Shown piece after piece: positions 16,706 to 25,477 of a stretch of 64,000 nucleotides of DNA. The stretch is from Cyclobacteriaceae bacterium. GTDB taxonomy: Bacteria; Bacteroidota; Bacteroidia; Cytophagales; Cyclobacteriaceae. Below the pieces are notes generated by a model. It was not told the DNA's origin. It searched no databases and saw nothing but the letters and a program-made list of their open reading frames with translations. The position numbers and the translations under genes are program-made. The stretch is from contig JAEUUA010000023.1 of NCBI GenBank assembly GCA_016787755.1, positions 360,613 through 424,612 of the forward strand, read 5' to 3'. Position 1 is the first letter of the stretch. Each line of letters starts with the position of its first letter.

Positions 16706-18190
16706 TCAATACTTAGCCGGAGCCCCTGCTGCCGGAGTCGTCTTCTTAATAAAATCGCGAATGTGTTCGTTAGAAGTCGCCAAATCTTCGGTACGCAAAT
16801 ACATCATGTGCCCGCTGCGGTAGCCTTCAAAGCGCAAGCGATCTTTCATTTTTCCACTTGGGTCTAGTTGCCACATGGAGTACTTCGCATCAAAGTACGT
16901 AGTAGCCCCGTCATAATAACCCGATTGAATCATCACCTGCATGTAAGGATTTTCAGCCATCGCCAAACGAAGGTTCTCCCCGGTGTTATCATTTGAGTTA
17001 TCCCACGGACGAACGGGGCCAAACATGTTATACTGCAAATCGGTTTTGAATTTTAATACATCCCGTAAGTAATAATTAATAGCGGGTGTAAAAGAATGCA
17101 ACCACGAAGTAAGCTCTGAGTTATAATCAGGGCGATCACCAGCTCCCATTTTATCAATGCCTTTATACCTTGAATCCAAACGACCTACCGTAAATCCTTT
17201 GTCGCGCAACAGTTCTTTCCAAAAGAATTGAGTGGGCACGGCAAGGTTATGATCTAAAATCACTTTTTCTGATAACCCTGAGTAACGCGAAATTTTTGCT
17301 GCTACTTGTTTGCGTTTAGCTTCATCTATAAAGCCCCCTTTTGCAAGCGTAGGAATTAATTCGTCAATCGTAAATGCTTCTGATTCAGCAAGCACATCGT
17401 TCAAATCTTTTTGCTGAAGATCGGCCGGCAACGCTTTATGATACCAGGCCGCAGCGGTATAATATGGCACAGATAACGCATCGTTAACCGGACCGTCACG
17501 TTTGATTCCTAATTCTGTTGGCGAAACCAGAATCACCCCATTGAGGTACATCCAATGTGAATTTTGAAGTTCCAATGCCAATCCCGATACGCGTGTAGTT
17601 CCATAACTTTCTCCAATAATATATTTGGGTGAAGTCCAGCGACCGCTACGTGAAACAAAATTATCGAGCCAATCGCCTAAATATTTTATGTCTGCATTCA
17701 CACCAAAGAAGGTTGACTTCTCAGCTTTGGCATCTAAAATCCGTGAGAAGCCTGTGTTAACCGGATCGATGTAAACAATATCGGCAACATCTAAAATAGA
17801 ATGTGGGTTGTCACGAATTCCGTAAGGTTGAACCGGGTATCCTTCTGAATCGATGTTCAATTGCTTCGGTCCTGTGTAGGCCACATGCATCCAAACAGAA
17901 GCCGAACCAGGGCCACCATTAAAAGAGATTACGAGCGGGCGTTTACTTTTATCGGATATATCCGTGCGCTCATAATACGTATAGAACAAAGAGGCACTTG
18001 GTTTTCCTTCCGCATTCCAAACGGGTTGTGTGCCGGCTGTTACTTTATAAGGCACCGGCTTTCCTTTAATCGTTACCTGCCCGGTAGAAGTTATTGCCGA
18101 CTCAGCCGGAAGTACACGCTCCTGCGACCAACCGAACCCGGCAATTCCACAAAGCAGAAATACATAAAGATATTTTTTTGAAAAAATCAT
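16706..18190 (-). CDS. S10 family serine carboxypeptidase, secreted
   Basis: The ATG at 18190 gives 494 aa with a signal peptide (residues 1-22, ending FGWSQ); the frame extends upstream to 18214 but lacks improvement. Catalytic residues of peptidase family S10 are all visible: oxyanion-loop NGGPGSAS, nucleophile Ser195 in GESYG, Asp427 in SGYYDG and His461 in SGHMMY. It would remove C-terminal residues from peptides in the periplasm or outside the cell, usually at acid pH in this family. The C-terminal Ala/Pro-rich tail (TPAAGAPAKY) is short. Convergent with the TPR gene; no operon partner. Confidence 0.93.
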   Translation of the reverse strand: MIFSKKYLYVFLLCGIAGFGWSQERVLPAESAITSTGQVTIKGKPVPYKVTAGTQPVWNAEGKPSASLFYTYYERTDISDKSKRPLVISFNGGPGSASVWMHVAYTGPKQLNIDSEGYPVQPYGIRDNPHSILDVADIVYIDPVNTGFSRILDAKAEKSTFFGVNADIKYLGDWLDNFVSRSGRWTSPKYIIGESYGTTRVSGLALELQNSHWMYLNGVILVSPTELGIKRDGPVNDALSVPYYTAAAWYHKALPADLQQKDLNDVLAESEAFTIDELIPTLAKGGFIDEAKRKQVAAKISRYSGLSEKVILDHNLAVPTQFFWKELLRDKGFTVGRLDSRYKGIDKMGAGDRPDYNSELTSWLHSFTPAINYYLRDVLKFKTDLQYNMFGPVRPWDNSNDNTGENLRLAMAENPYMQVMIQSGYYDGATTYFDAKYSMWQLDPSGKMKDRLRFEGYRSGHMMYLRTEDLATSNEHIRDFIKKTTPAAGAPAKY

Positions 18191-18364
18191 ATTGAATGAG
18201 GATTTATTAAGCAAGTTGAGTTAAAACAATTGATTCAGTAAAGCTGCTTATCTGAAAACGGAAAGAATCAGGTTGAGCGGCTTATTGTTGGTTTAGCCTT
18301 TCCAGAATTCTGGTGATCCCAAAAATTATTAAATGCATTTGGATAAATATTTTCAGATAAAAGT

Positions 18365-21300
18365 TTATTCCAGCATGATTTTTATAAAGCGGGCTTGGCT
18401 ACCCATACGCGAATTATAGATCTCTACTTTTAGGATGTACAGACCTGGCTCCATGTGCTTCATTTCAAACTTCAATCCTAATAGTTGCCTACCTCCATTT
18501 AGTTTATCAATTGCGTATTCCATTTTACTCCCATAAATATCATGCAAAGAGGCTTTTACAAAGTTTTCACCGCTTGGTAAGCTTATAGGTAGCTGCAATA
18601 AACCATGGTGTCTATTTATTGGGTTCGGAAAAATTTGACCTATGCGAATCTCCTCCTCTAATACTTGTTCTTTAACATATCCATCGGATCCAAAATGAAA
18701 CGTAAGGACATGGTTACCCGGTGGAATGGTAATTTGATGCGACTTTCTCATATCGGTCAATTCAACCCGACTGGAAAGTTCAAGTATCAATTGTTTATCG
18801 TTTTCACCGAAATAAGTATTGCGCCAGGTTAATGTAACATCATTGGTATTGGACAGTTTAGCAATCCACGAATAGTTACTCTGCTTAGGTACGATATCTT
18901 TCGAAAGAGTTTTGCCATTCAACTCCCGGAAAGAGAACGTGGCAGAACTAAGTCCTGTCAATAATGGCAAGGTGGTTTCATCCCAACTATCCTTGCCCTC
19001 AGCAGCCTGTGGATTCATACCAAAACCCAGGAGTGAGTTGCTGAATTCATTTTCCTGAAGATTTAGGTTCACGTGCCAGGTATCCGCATCGAGCGCTGTT
19101 GGATCTTGTGCCGACTTTCTTCCTCCACTCTGGGATTTATTGATTACGGGTATTTCAATCACTCGGGCTATGTCACTTTCTACAAAACCTCCCCGAAATC
19201 TTTTAAGTAGGGGATCAGCCACAAACCCGCCATTTAAAAACTGCCTTAACTTCAATTTTTCTTCTGTCAATCCATTATGATCTAGCACATCATCCCATGA
19301 AATACTAAAGTTGTATGGGTTACCAATCAGGTTCCAGCCTGAACTCAAGCTCATTTCATAGGGAATTTGTTTGCTGGCTTTCACTACGGTGCCCGCCCCA
19401 GGATTTATTTCGGTCTGATCTCGCATGATAAACCAATAACCTTTCCCAGTCTCCATGGTCAACGGATTCTCACCAAGTTTCTCGTTCGTTAAAGAATATA
19501 AACGCCACTTCTTGTTATCATAACTTCCTAAGTCAGCAAAAACATCTTTTGTGCTCTTCGTTGTTAGTTGCAATGGAATGGCAATCACTTGATAAGCACT
19601 TGTTTTTTTTCCTGATGTAAGATCCGGTATCACTTGTTTGTTGGACGAAGCTGGGTATTTCAGGTAAATATTTCCAGGTTGACTTGGGATATCATTGCCT
19701 GCTTTTTCTGTGATGGAAAACCAGCAGTATAACCCCAACGGATCGGTGAAGTAAGATGCGGGCACCGATAGACTAACCGTGTTTCCACTGGTGGTAAACG
19801 GTATGGCATCCACCTTCAGCTTTGAATCCTCTTCCGTAATTCCGCGTCTGTTAATTTTTATGGATTGAATTTCATTGATATCGTTAACCAGAATGGCAAC
19901 ATTGGCACCACTTTCATCAACAATAAAAAATTCAGGATAGTTGGTTTGAGAAATGCCCAGCTTAGTGACGATGAAGTCTGATACTGACGTTGCCGCCTGA
20001 CTAGCAACGGTTATTGAAATTTTACCCGTGGTGGCTCCAACCGGAACCGTTGTGGTGATACTGGTTGATGTGCTGGCTGGTACTGCGGTTACAGTAGCAG
20101 TTACGCCATTGAAGGTGACACTATTGTTACCGTTAACACTACTGAAGCCTGTGCCTATAATGTTTACGGATGTTCCGACAATTCCCGCTGCAGGAGTGAA
20201 GGATGTAACAGTAAGAGGCAGCACTAAAAACTCATTGATGCTTTGCACGGTATATCCACCTCGTGTAACAGAAACTTTACCGGTGGTGGCCCCGGCCGGC
20301 ACGGTTACGGTGAGGCTTGTAGGGTTGGTAGAGGTTACCGTGGCAGTTGTATTGTTAAACTTAACAAGGTTTTCGGATGCAACAGTGCTAAAGCCGGTCC
20401 CGGATATTGTCAGACTAGATCCTATTATTCCGTTTGCCGCTGATAAAGAAAAAATATCCAGCACAGAAAATTTCTGAATCCGATGATTGCTATCCGTTAT
20501 ATAAACATTGCCTTGTATATCGGTAGCCACACCCCTGGGATGTCTCAAGGTTCCATTAGCCCATCCGTAATTGCCGTAACTCGCTTGATGAACACCCGTG
20601 TTGATAAACTTTTGAATCCGACTGCTATTATCAACAACATAAATGCTACCACTCGAGGAAGCTGCTATGCCATAAGGCCCCTGGAATTGACCATTCTCTG
20701 TTCCAGCGCTCCCCCATTTTGAAACAAAGACTCCCGCACTGGTAAACTTTTGAACACGAGAATTTAGGCCGTCAGTCACATATACGTTGCCTGAAGCATC
20801 AATAGCAATGCCCTCTGGGCCATTAAAATTGCCATCACCTAAACCCAAACTTCCCCATTTAGTTAATAAAGTACCTGCACTATTAAATTTCTGAACTCTG
20901 TGATTATTCTTATCCGCGACATAAACATTGTTATTACCATCAACGGCTATACCGTGTGGGTCGTTAAATTGCTTATCTCCAGAACCACCGGTTCCCCATT
21001 GGGTAATATAAGCTCCAGTACTGCTGAATTTTTGAACACGATTATTGCCCGCATCCATCACATATACGTTACCACTGACATCAATGGAAACCCCCTGAGG
21101 AAAGTTAAGTTGACCGTTGCCTGATCCGAACGTTCCCCATCGGGTGACAAATGTTCCTGAGATGTTAAATTTCTGTATTTGATGATTATACACGTCCGCT
21201 ACATAAATGTTGCCGGTGACATCTATAGCCATTCCATAAGGTTCGTTAAGTTGCCCATCTGTAGAAGGACTACCCACAGCAGTTAAGAAGGTAAATGAGC

Positions 21301-22213
21301 TATTAAATTTTTGAATGCGCTTACTATTTCGATCGGCAACATAAATGTTACCTGCGGCATCAATGTCTATTCCCTTGGGGGTAAGAAACTGACCATTGGC
21401 CGTACCATAAGATCCTAATTTGCCAACAAAAATTCCCAATATGTTAAACTTTTGAATTCGATTATTATACGTATCTGAAACATATACATTGCCACTTGCA
21501 TCAACCGCAATGCCTTGTGGAAAATTAAGCTGCCCATCGCCTTGGCCACCAGTTCCAAACTTTGACAGAAATGTGCCTGAACTGTTAAATTTTTGAATCC
21601 GGTGATTGTTGGTATCAACCACATACACATTGCCGCTAGCGTCAACGGCTATAGCTTGTGGGTATTCAAATTGGCCATCAGCAGACCCACGGGTGCCCCA
21701 TTTTGTTATAAAAGTTCCTGCACTATTGAATTTCTGAATGCGATGATTGTGAGAGTCTGCTACATAAATATTGCCACTATTATCCAGCGCCACTCCGGAG
21801 GGCCAGGCAAACTGGCCATCCCCACTTGCATAGAAGCCACTACCCAATTTGGATATAAAGGTTCCAGCATTACTGAATTTTTGGATCTTGCTATTAAACA
21901 CATCCACCACGTAAACATTTCCGCTGGCATCAAGCGCGGCTGAGTTAGGAATATTAAATTGACCATTATTGCTACCGCCAAAACCCCATTGTAATAGAGG
22001 AGCCCCCGTAGCATCAAATTTTTTAATCTGGTTTGAAGTGCCATCCACAATAAAAATATTGCCAGATGCATCAACAGCTACATCGTCAGGTCCGCGGAAT
22101 TGGTTTATTTGAAGGGACTCTCCAATAGATCTTTCAAAAAAAAACTGAGCCTGCGTTTTTGAACAGCATAAGAGCACAAACACGAGTGTGAGAAGTAGGT
22201 GTGGTTTGTGCAT
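18365..22213 (-). CDS. Large secreted NHL-propeller/IPT protein with type IX sorting domain
   Basis: A 1282-aa protein with signal peptide ending KTQAQ. Residues ~38-590 hold twelve NHL repeats of 46-49 aa, each with the pattern P-x-G-[IV]-A-[IV]-D-x-S-G-N-[IV]-Y-V-x-D followed by R-[IV]-Q-K-F; twelve would suit two six-bladed propellers. Two IPT/TIG immunoglobulin-like domains follow (~603-768, each with G-x-x-[LV]-x-I-x-G-T-G-F-S). The region ~770-1190 is beta-rich with a SGWNLIGNPYNFSISW segment common in exported Bacteroidota proteins. The last ~85 residues (from FPNP to a GLYILKV strand) form a type A C-terminal sorting domain. Likely a surface or secreted adhesion or binding protein. 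Divergent from the caspase-like unit across 67 bp. Confidence 0.88.
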   Translation of the reverse strand: MHKPHLLLTLVFVLLCCSKTQAQFFFERSIGESLQINQFRGPDDVAVDASGNIFIVDGTSNQIKKFDATGAPLLQWGFGGSNNGQFNIPNSAALDASGNVYVVDVFNSKIQKFSNAGTFISKLGSGFYASGDGQFAWPSGVALDNSGNIYVADSHNHRIQKFNSAGTFITKWGTRGSADGQFEYPQAIAVDASGNVYVVDTNNHRIQKFNSSGTFLSKFGTGGQGDGQLNFPQGIAVDASGNVYVSDTYNNRIQKFNILGIFVGKLGSYGTANGQFLTPKGIDIDAAGNIYVADRNSKRIQKFNSSFTFLTAVGSPSTDGQLNEPYGMAIDVTGNIYVADVYNHQIQKFNISGTFVTRWGTFGSGNGQLNFPQGVSIDVSGNVYVMDAGNNRVQKFSSTGAYITQWGTGGSGDKQFNDPHGIAVDGNNNVYVADKNNHRVQKFNSAGTLLTKWGSLGLGDGNFNGPEGIAIDASGNVYVTDGLNSRVQKFTSAGVFVSKWGSAGTENGQFQGPYGIAASSSGSIYVVDNSSRIQKFINTGVHQASYGNYGWANGTLRHPRGVATDIQGNVYITDSNHRIQKFSVLDIFSLSAANGIIGSSLTISGTGFSTVASENLVKFNNTTATVTSTNPTSLTVTVPAGATTGKVSVTRGGYTVQSINEFLVLPLTVTSFTPAAGIVGTSVNIIGTGFSSVNGNNSVTFNGVTATVTAVPASTSTSITTTVPVGATTGKISITVASQAATSVSDFIVTKLGISQTNYPEFFIVDESGANVAILVNDINEIQSIKINRRGITEEDSKLKVDAIPFTTSGNTVSLSVPASYFTDPLGLYCWFSITEKAGNDIPSQPGNIYLKYPASSNKQVIPDLTSGKKTSAYQVIAIPLQLTTKSTKDVFADLGSYDNKKWRLYSLTNEKLGENPLTMETGKGYWFIMRDQTEINPGAGTVVKASKQIPYEMSLSSGWNLIGNPYNFSISWDDVLDHNGLTEEKLKLRQFLNGGFVADPLLKRFRGGFVESDIARVIEIPVINKSQSGGRKSAQDPTALDADTWHVNLNLQENEFSNSLLGFGMNPQAAEGKDSWDETTLPLLTGLSSATFSFRELNGKTLSKDIVPKQSNYSWIAKLSNTNDVTLTWRNTYFGENDKQLILELSSRVELTDMRKSHQITIPPGNHVLTFHFGSDGYVKEQVLEEEIRIGQIFPNPINRHHGLLQLPISLPSGENFVKASLHDIYGSKMEYAIDKLNGGRQLLGLKFEMKHMEPGLYILKVEIYNSRMGSQARFIKIMLE
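20455..22105 (-). repeat. Twelve tandem ~141-bp coding repeats (NHL units)
   Basis: The gene segment encoding the twelve NHL repeats shows a repeated DNA pattern of about 138-147 bp. Several units share long runs of near-identical sequence (the SGNVYV and RIQKFN codons), which indicates expansion by internal duplication within this gene. Confidence 0.85.
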
Positions 22214-22280
22214 GCCGGGTCCGAAATAGATTTTAAATTTAGAAAAGAAATCTTACATTTATTAATAATCAAATTTTTTA

Positions 22281-23015
22281 GTGCGCCTCATCCAGCCGGT
22301 TTCTCTGGTTTTCTTCATGCTCATGTTTAGTGTTGGCTTTTCCCAACGCATCGTTAATCTTACCTATTTGATGCAAGTTGATGAGGGCGGGCGAAAGTAT
22401 TTAATCAACTATGATATTCAATCCCGGTATGACAACATCCCTTCTCGGGTAAGAGTGAAGCTAACGGCCGAGATGAATGGCGTTAGCAATAGCTTCTATC
22501 TAAAAGAGGTTAGTGGCGATGTGGGTGATTTAATTTATCCAGGTGCCAATAAGAAAATCATTTGGGATCATCAGAAAGAGTTGATTCATTTTAGTGGAGA
22601 AATTAACTTGGAAATTGAAAGTACCCCAGCCGTCATGGTCTCCAAAAGTGCAAGAAGGGGACGTGAAATAGTGCTGAGTGTAGGTCCTGGTTTTGGAACT
22701 AATGAAATATCTTCTGTCAAATTATTTCGGGCTGGCCATGAAATTATGCCGGTTCCAACCGGAGCGTTGAAGGATGGTGTGCTTCCGGTTTTGATCCCTA
22801 AGAAATCCAAAGTGAAAAAAAACTTTCAATTGGCAATTCAGCAGGATGGCAAAAGTTATTTCAGCAATAGCTTTAAGGTGAAAAGAAAGTTTTCATTCGG
22901 CTGGGTTATCTTTCCTGCCCTCGGAGTCTCAGCGTATTTAGCTATCAGCAAAATTCTTGAAGCAGGTGAGCCTTTACCTGGCCCTCCGGGATCAGGATTA
23001 CCAGACGGAGACTAA
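22281..23015 (+). CDS. Exported protein of unknown function, partner of the caspase-like protein
   Basis: A 244-aa protein with a GTG start at 22281 that yields a convincing signal peptide (ending FSVGFSQ); an internal ATG would cut into it. Residues ~22-115 form a beta-rich domain with the block GDVGDLIYPGANKKIIWDHQ; a similar 'PG-x-x-K-x-I-x-W' motif occurs in other exported Bacteroidota proteins, often linked to Ig-like folds. A second beta domain (~115-205) follows, then a hydrophobic segment (FGWVIFPALGVSAYLAISKIL) and a Pro/Gly-rich tail, so it may be anchored by its C-terminus. The caspase-like gene starts 15 bp downstream, so the two are almost certainly one operon. Confidence 0.7.
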   Translation: MRLIQPVSLVFFMLMFSVGFSQRIVNLTYLMQVDEGGRKYLINYDIQSRYDNIPSRVRVKLTAEMNGVSNSFYLKEVSGDVGDLIYPGANKKIIWDHQKELIHFSGEINLEIESTPAVMVSKSARRGREIVLSVGPGFGTNEISSVKLFRAGHEIMPVPTGALKDGVLPVLIPKKSKVKKNFQLAIQQDGKSYFSNSFKVKRKFSFGWVIFPALGVSAYLAISKILEAGEPLPGPPGSGLPDGD

Positions 23016-23030
23016 GCTTCTAATACATTC

Positions 23031-24485
23031 ATGAAACCAATCCTTTCAATCATTTTAATTGCACTAGTAGCATCATCAGCCTTTTGTCAAAAACAGAGAA
23101 ATGCAAAAATAACCATCCCTTTTGTAACTGTGGTGGACAAACCTGTTATTGAATGGGTAAGTTACCCGAACGATACCACCCGGGTGGGCCTCAATATCCA
23201 AACCTTGTCCTGCCGGGTAAATTCAAAACTCCTTCTGCAGCGGATAGAGATATTAGTGAATGGGCTATCAACGGATGTTTACAAAAGCAATGATTTCACA
23301 ACTACTAAAAGTGAGAATAGCTATGTCCAGTTAATAGAACGAACCGTTACTCTTCGAACAGGAAGTAACCTTGTTCAACTTATTGTTGAAAATGAGAAGG
23401 GAATTAAAAGTGAGAGCACCAGAAAAATTATAGTAGACCCAACATTGATTACCCTGGTCAGGGACAAGAACGACCAGACTCCGCCCATGATTTATCTATC
23501 AAATCCGGCTAACCTCAGAAATGACCGGGTGGTGGTTTATTCCGAAGTGATAAAAATAACCGGAGCCGTTATGGACGAATCCGGAATTCAGCAGGTAACT
23601 GTTAACAGAACTGTTACCCCGGTAAAAACAAATGGTGAGTTTGTAATTAATCTCCCTCTTAATATTGGTGAAACGACTATCAATATTGAAGTTAAGGATG
23701 TAAATCAAAATATTTCGTTGAAAAGATTTACGATCGAACGAAAAAATCCTGATGGCTCTGTGTATGATCCTTCAATTGCCAGAAATTATTTATTAATAGT
23801 CGGCATCAACAACTATACCTTTTGGCCAGCCTTAAACAATGCTGTCTCTGATGCAAAGGAGGTTTCAAAAATACTAACAACAAACTATCAGTTCGATTCC
23901 CTTGATGTTACTGTTTTATTAAATGACCAGGCAACCCGATCAAATATTTTTGAAGCGCTCAGGAGATACATTGAGAAAATAACACCCCGCGATAACTTGT
24001 TGATTTATTATTCCGGTCATGGCTATTTTGATAAACTCATGAGCGAAGGCTATTGGGTTCCTGTAGATGGTAAAGTGAATGATTTATCCGGTTACTTGTC
24101 AAATTCTCAGATTCTAAAAGTTATTGAAAACATCAATTCTCAACACACCTTATTAGTGGCTGATGCTTGCTTTTCCGGATCATTGTTTGCCTCGGGCTCG
24201 CGTGGATATGTAGAGCATGTCGAAAAGTATAAGTCACGCTGGGGACTGGCCTCAGGCCGCCTTGAAGCAGTATCCGATGGTTCTATTGGTAGTAATAGCC
24301 CGTTTGCGCAAAGTTTTATAAAATTCTTGTATGACAATCCTGAACCGAAGGTTCCTGTTTCTGATATGGTTCAATACGTAAAAAGAAGAGTGACCGAGTT
24401 AAATGATCAAACACCAATTGGAAATCCCTTAAAGGGTGTGGGTGATGAGGGAGGTGAGTTTGTGTTTTATCGGAGGATCAAATAA
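23031..24485 (+). CDS. Exported caspase-family (C14) protease
   Basis: A 484-aa protein with a signal peptide of about 20 residues, then two Ig-like beta domains (~30-145 and ~150-240), then a C14 caspase/metacaspase-like domain (~250-484). The catalytic dyad is intact: His330 in YYSGHGY and Cys380 in DACFSG. The domain starts with NYLLIVGINNY and the NAVSDAKEV helix typical of bacterial caspase homologues. Such proteases usually prefer a basic residue before the scissile bond. Export to the periplasm or surface and fused Ig-like domains separate it from cytosolic immune-type caspases. It is second in a two-gene unit and divergent from the NHL/IPT sorting-domain protein. Confidence 0.9.
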   Translation: MKPILSIILIALVASSAFCQKQRNAKITIPFVTVVDKPVIEWVSYPNDTTRVGLNIQTLSCRVNSKLLLQRIEILVNGLSTDVYKSNDFTTTKSENSYVQLIERTVTLRTGSNLVQLIVENEKGIKSESTRKIIVDPTLITLVRDKNDQTPPMIYLSNPANLRNDRVVVYSEVIKITGAVMDESGIQQVTVNRTVTPVKTNGEFVINLPLNIGETTINIEVKDVNQNISLKRFTIERKNPDGSVYDPSIARNYLLIVGINNYTFWPALNNAVSDAKEVSKILTTNYQFDSLDVTVLLNDQATRSNIFEALRRYIEKITPRDNLLIYYSGHGYFDKLMSEGYWVPVDGKVNDLSGYLSNSQILKVIENINSQHTLLVADACFSGSLFASGSRGYVEHVEKYKSRWGLASGRLEAVSDGSIGSNSPFAQSFIKFLYDNPEPKVPVSDMVQYVKRRVTELNDQTPIGNPLKGVGDEGGEFVFYRRIK

Positions 24486-24583
24486 CCTTTATTCAAAAAT
24501 TGTTTGGCTTTAAAATGCTCATGATTGCTACATGATACTTTTAAAGGTTAGAATTCATACACTCAAGATTAGATTTTCAATTT

Positions 24584-24605
24584 ATCAGGTAATCTGAAAC
24601 CTGAT
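24584..24605. other. Hairpin in the 157-bp gap after the caspase gene
   Basis: ATCAGGT and ACCTGAT form a 7-bp stem around an 8-nt loop. No T run follows on either strand, so it is at best a weak terminator between two convergent genes. Confidence 0.3.
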
Positions 24606-24642
24606 GTTTAGAGAAGGTTGATTAAAATAACATAGAATTATT

Positions 24643-25131
24643 TTATAAGACCATAATAATCTGCTCAACCGGAGTTTCTCCTAAAAACGACTTTATGAAT
24701 TTTCTCTCCTTGGAGTAAACATAAATAGAAGGGGTTGGTATGGAGCCAAAATTCATATACACATCTTGTCCCTCGGCCCGGCCAAATCGGATGTTGGGTT
24801 GGTTATCTAATTGATATTCGCGCGCGAATTGTAAGATGCTTTGCTCCGGATCGGAGGCAATAAATTGAAGGGTATAGTCTTTAAACGATGCTAAATTTTC
24901 CTGAATTGATTTAGCCTCTCGTTGGCAATGATCGCAATCCGTATTAAATAAAATAAGCACAGAAGCAGGCGGCAAATCACGTGTAGTGGCTGCAGAACCA
25001 TCAAGGTTTTTAAAAGTCAGGTGCGGAAGTTCATTAACTTCTTTCTTTACAACGGGTTCTTTTTTCTCTGGGCTTTTGCAAACTGCTAACAAAAAAATAA
25101 GAAGTAATGGAACTAAGTTTTTTTTACTCAT
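24643..25131 (-). CDS. Thioredoxin-like lipoprotein
   Basis: I start at the ATG at 25131, giving 162 aa with lipobox LLAVC; the longer frame to 25248 overlaps the small gene upstream and lacks a signal. The thioredoxin fold has the redox motif Cys66-Asp-His-Cys69 (FNTDCDHCQ) and the cis-Pro near SIPTPSIYVY. It is probably a periplasmic disulphide or peroxide reductase of the TlpA/redoxin type; partners are unknown. Only two bases separate its ATG from the stop of the small membrane protein upstream. Confidence 0.82.
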   Translation of the reverse strand: MSKKNLVPLLLIFLLAVCKSPEKKEPVVKKEVNELPHLTFKNLDGSAATTRDLPPASVLILFNTDCDHCQREAKSIQENLASFKDYTLQFIASDPEQSILQFAREYQLDNQPNIRFGRAEGQDVYMNFGSIPTPSIYVYSKERKFIKSFLGETPVEQIIMVL

Positions 25132-25133
25132 AA

Positions 25134-25325
25134 CTAAATAAAAAATTTCAATGCAAAGTAAATAATTAAAAATAATAACCCCGATGTACCGTAGAGTTGA
25201 ATTACCTTTTTCCGGTTCTGCACATCCTCCCACCACAGCATGATCCATGGCTTAATCAGCCCAAGCATCATAAATAGAAATGACGTTAGGCTTATCAACA
25301 AAAATAGCAACCGCACATAATACAT
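25134..25325 (-). CDS. Small two-helix membrane protein
   Basis: A 63-aa protein with two hydrophobic helices (residues ~3-24 and ~45-62) flanking a short polar loop (WWEDVQNRKKVIQ). It resembles small conserved membrane proteins of Cytophagales, but I know no function. It is tightly coupled to the thioredoxin-like lipoprotein (2-bp gap), which supports it being a real gene. Confidence 0.65.
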   Translation of the reverse strand: MYYVRLLFLLISLTSFLFMMLGLIKPWIMLWWEDVQNRKKVIQLYGTSGLLFLIIYFALKFFI

Positions 25326-25446
25326 GACTGCAAAGTTAACCTTACTTTATTAATCCTTTCTAGGTAGTTTCTTTCCTCCGTCCTTGGCTTGTGTCCTCGC
25401 ATGGTGAAAAATTAAACTATAACTGAAGCGCTAAGCAAATCCCCAC

Positions 25447-25454
25447 TATATTTG
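25447..25454 (+). promoter_or_regulatory. Candidate -7 element of mfd
   Basis: TATATTTG matches TAnnTTTG exactly and ends 23 bp before the GTG start of mfd, leaving room for a short leader. No clear -33 TTG is visible. Confidence 0.45.
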
Positions 25455-25477
25455 CGACCTGTTTTTAAGACCGAGTA

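Noticed and set aside
20028..20477. Open frame of 149 aa on the plus strand, antisense to the IPT region
   Set aside because: Its Val/Thr/Pro-rich sequence mirrors the repeats of the real minus-strand gene; it has no start-region signal or domain and is a shadow.
20455..22105. Periodic ~141-bp repeats considered as a CRISPR or satellite array
   Set aside because: The period is a multiple of three, the units encode NHL repeats with a continuous frame, and there are no short identical repeats with unique spacers.
23031..24485. Caspase-family gene considered as part of a known cytosolic anti-phage system
   Set aside because: The protein has a signal peptide and Ig-like domains, and no gasdermin, STAND ATPase or nucleotide-signalling gene is nearby.
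24486..24642. Gap searched for a tRNA or small RNA
   Set aside because: Only a weak 7-bp hairpin is visible; no cloverleaf or strong promoter-terminator pair.
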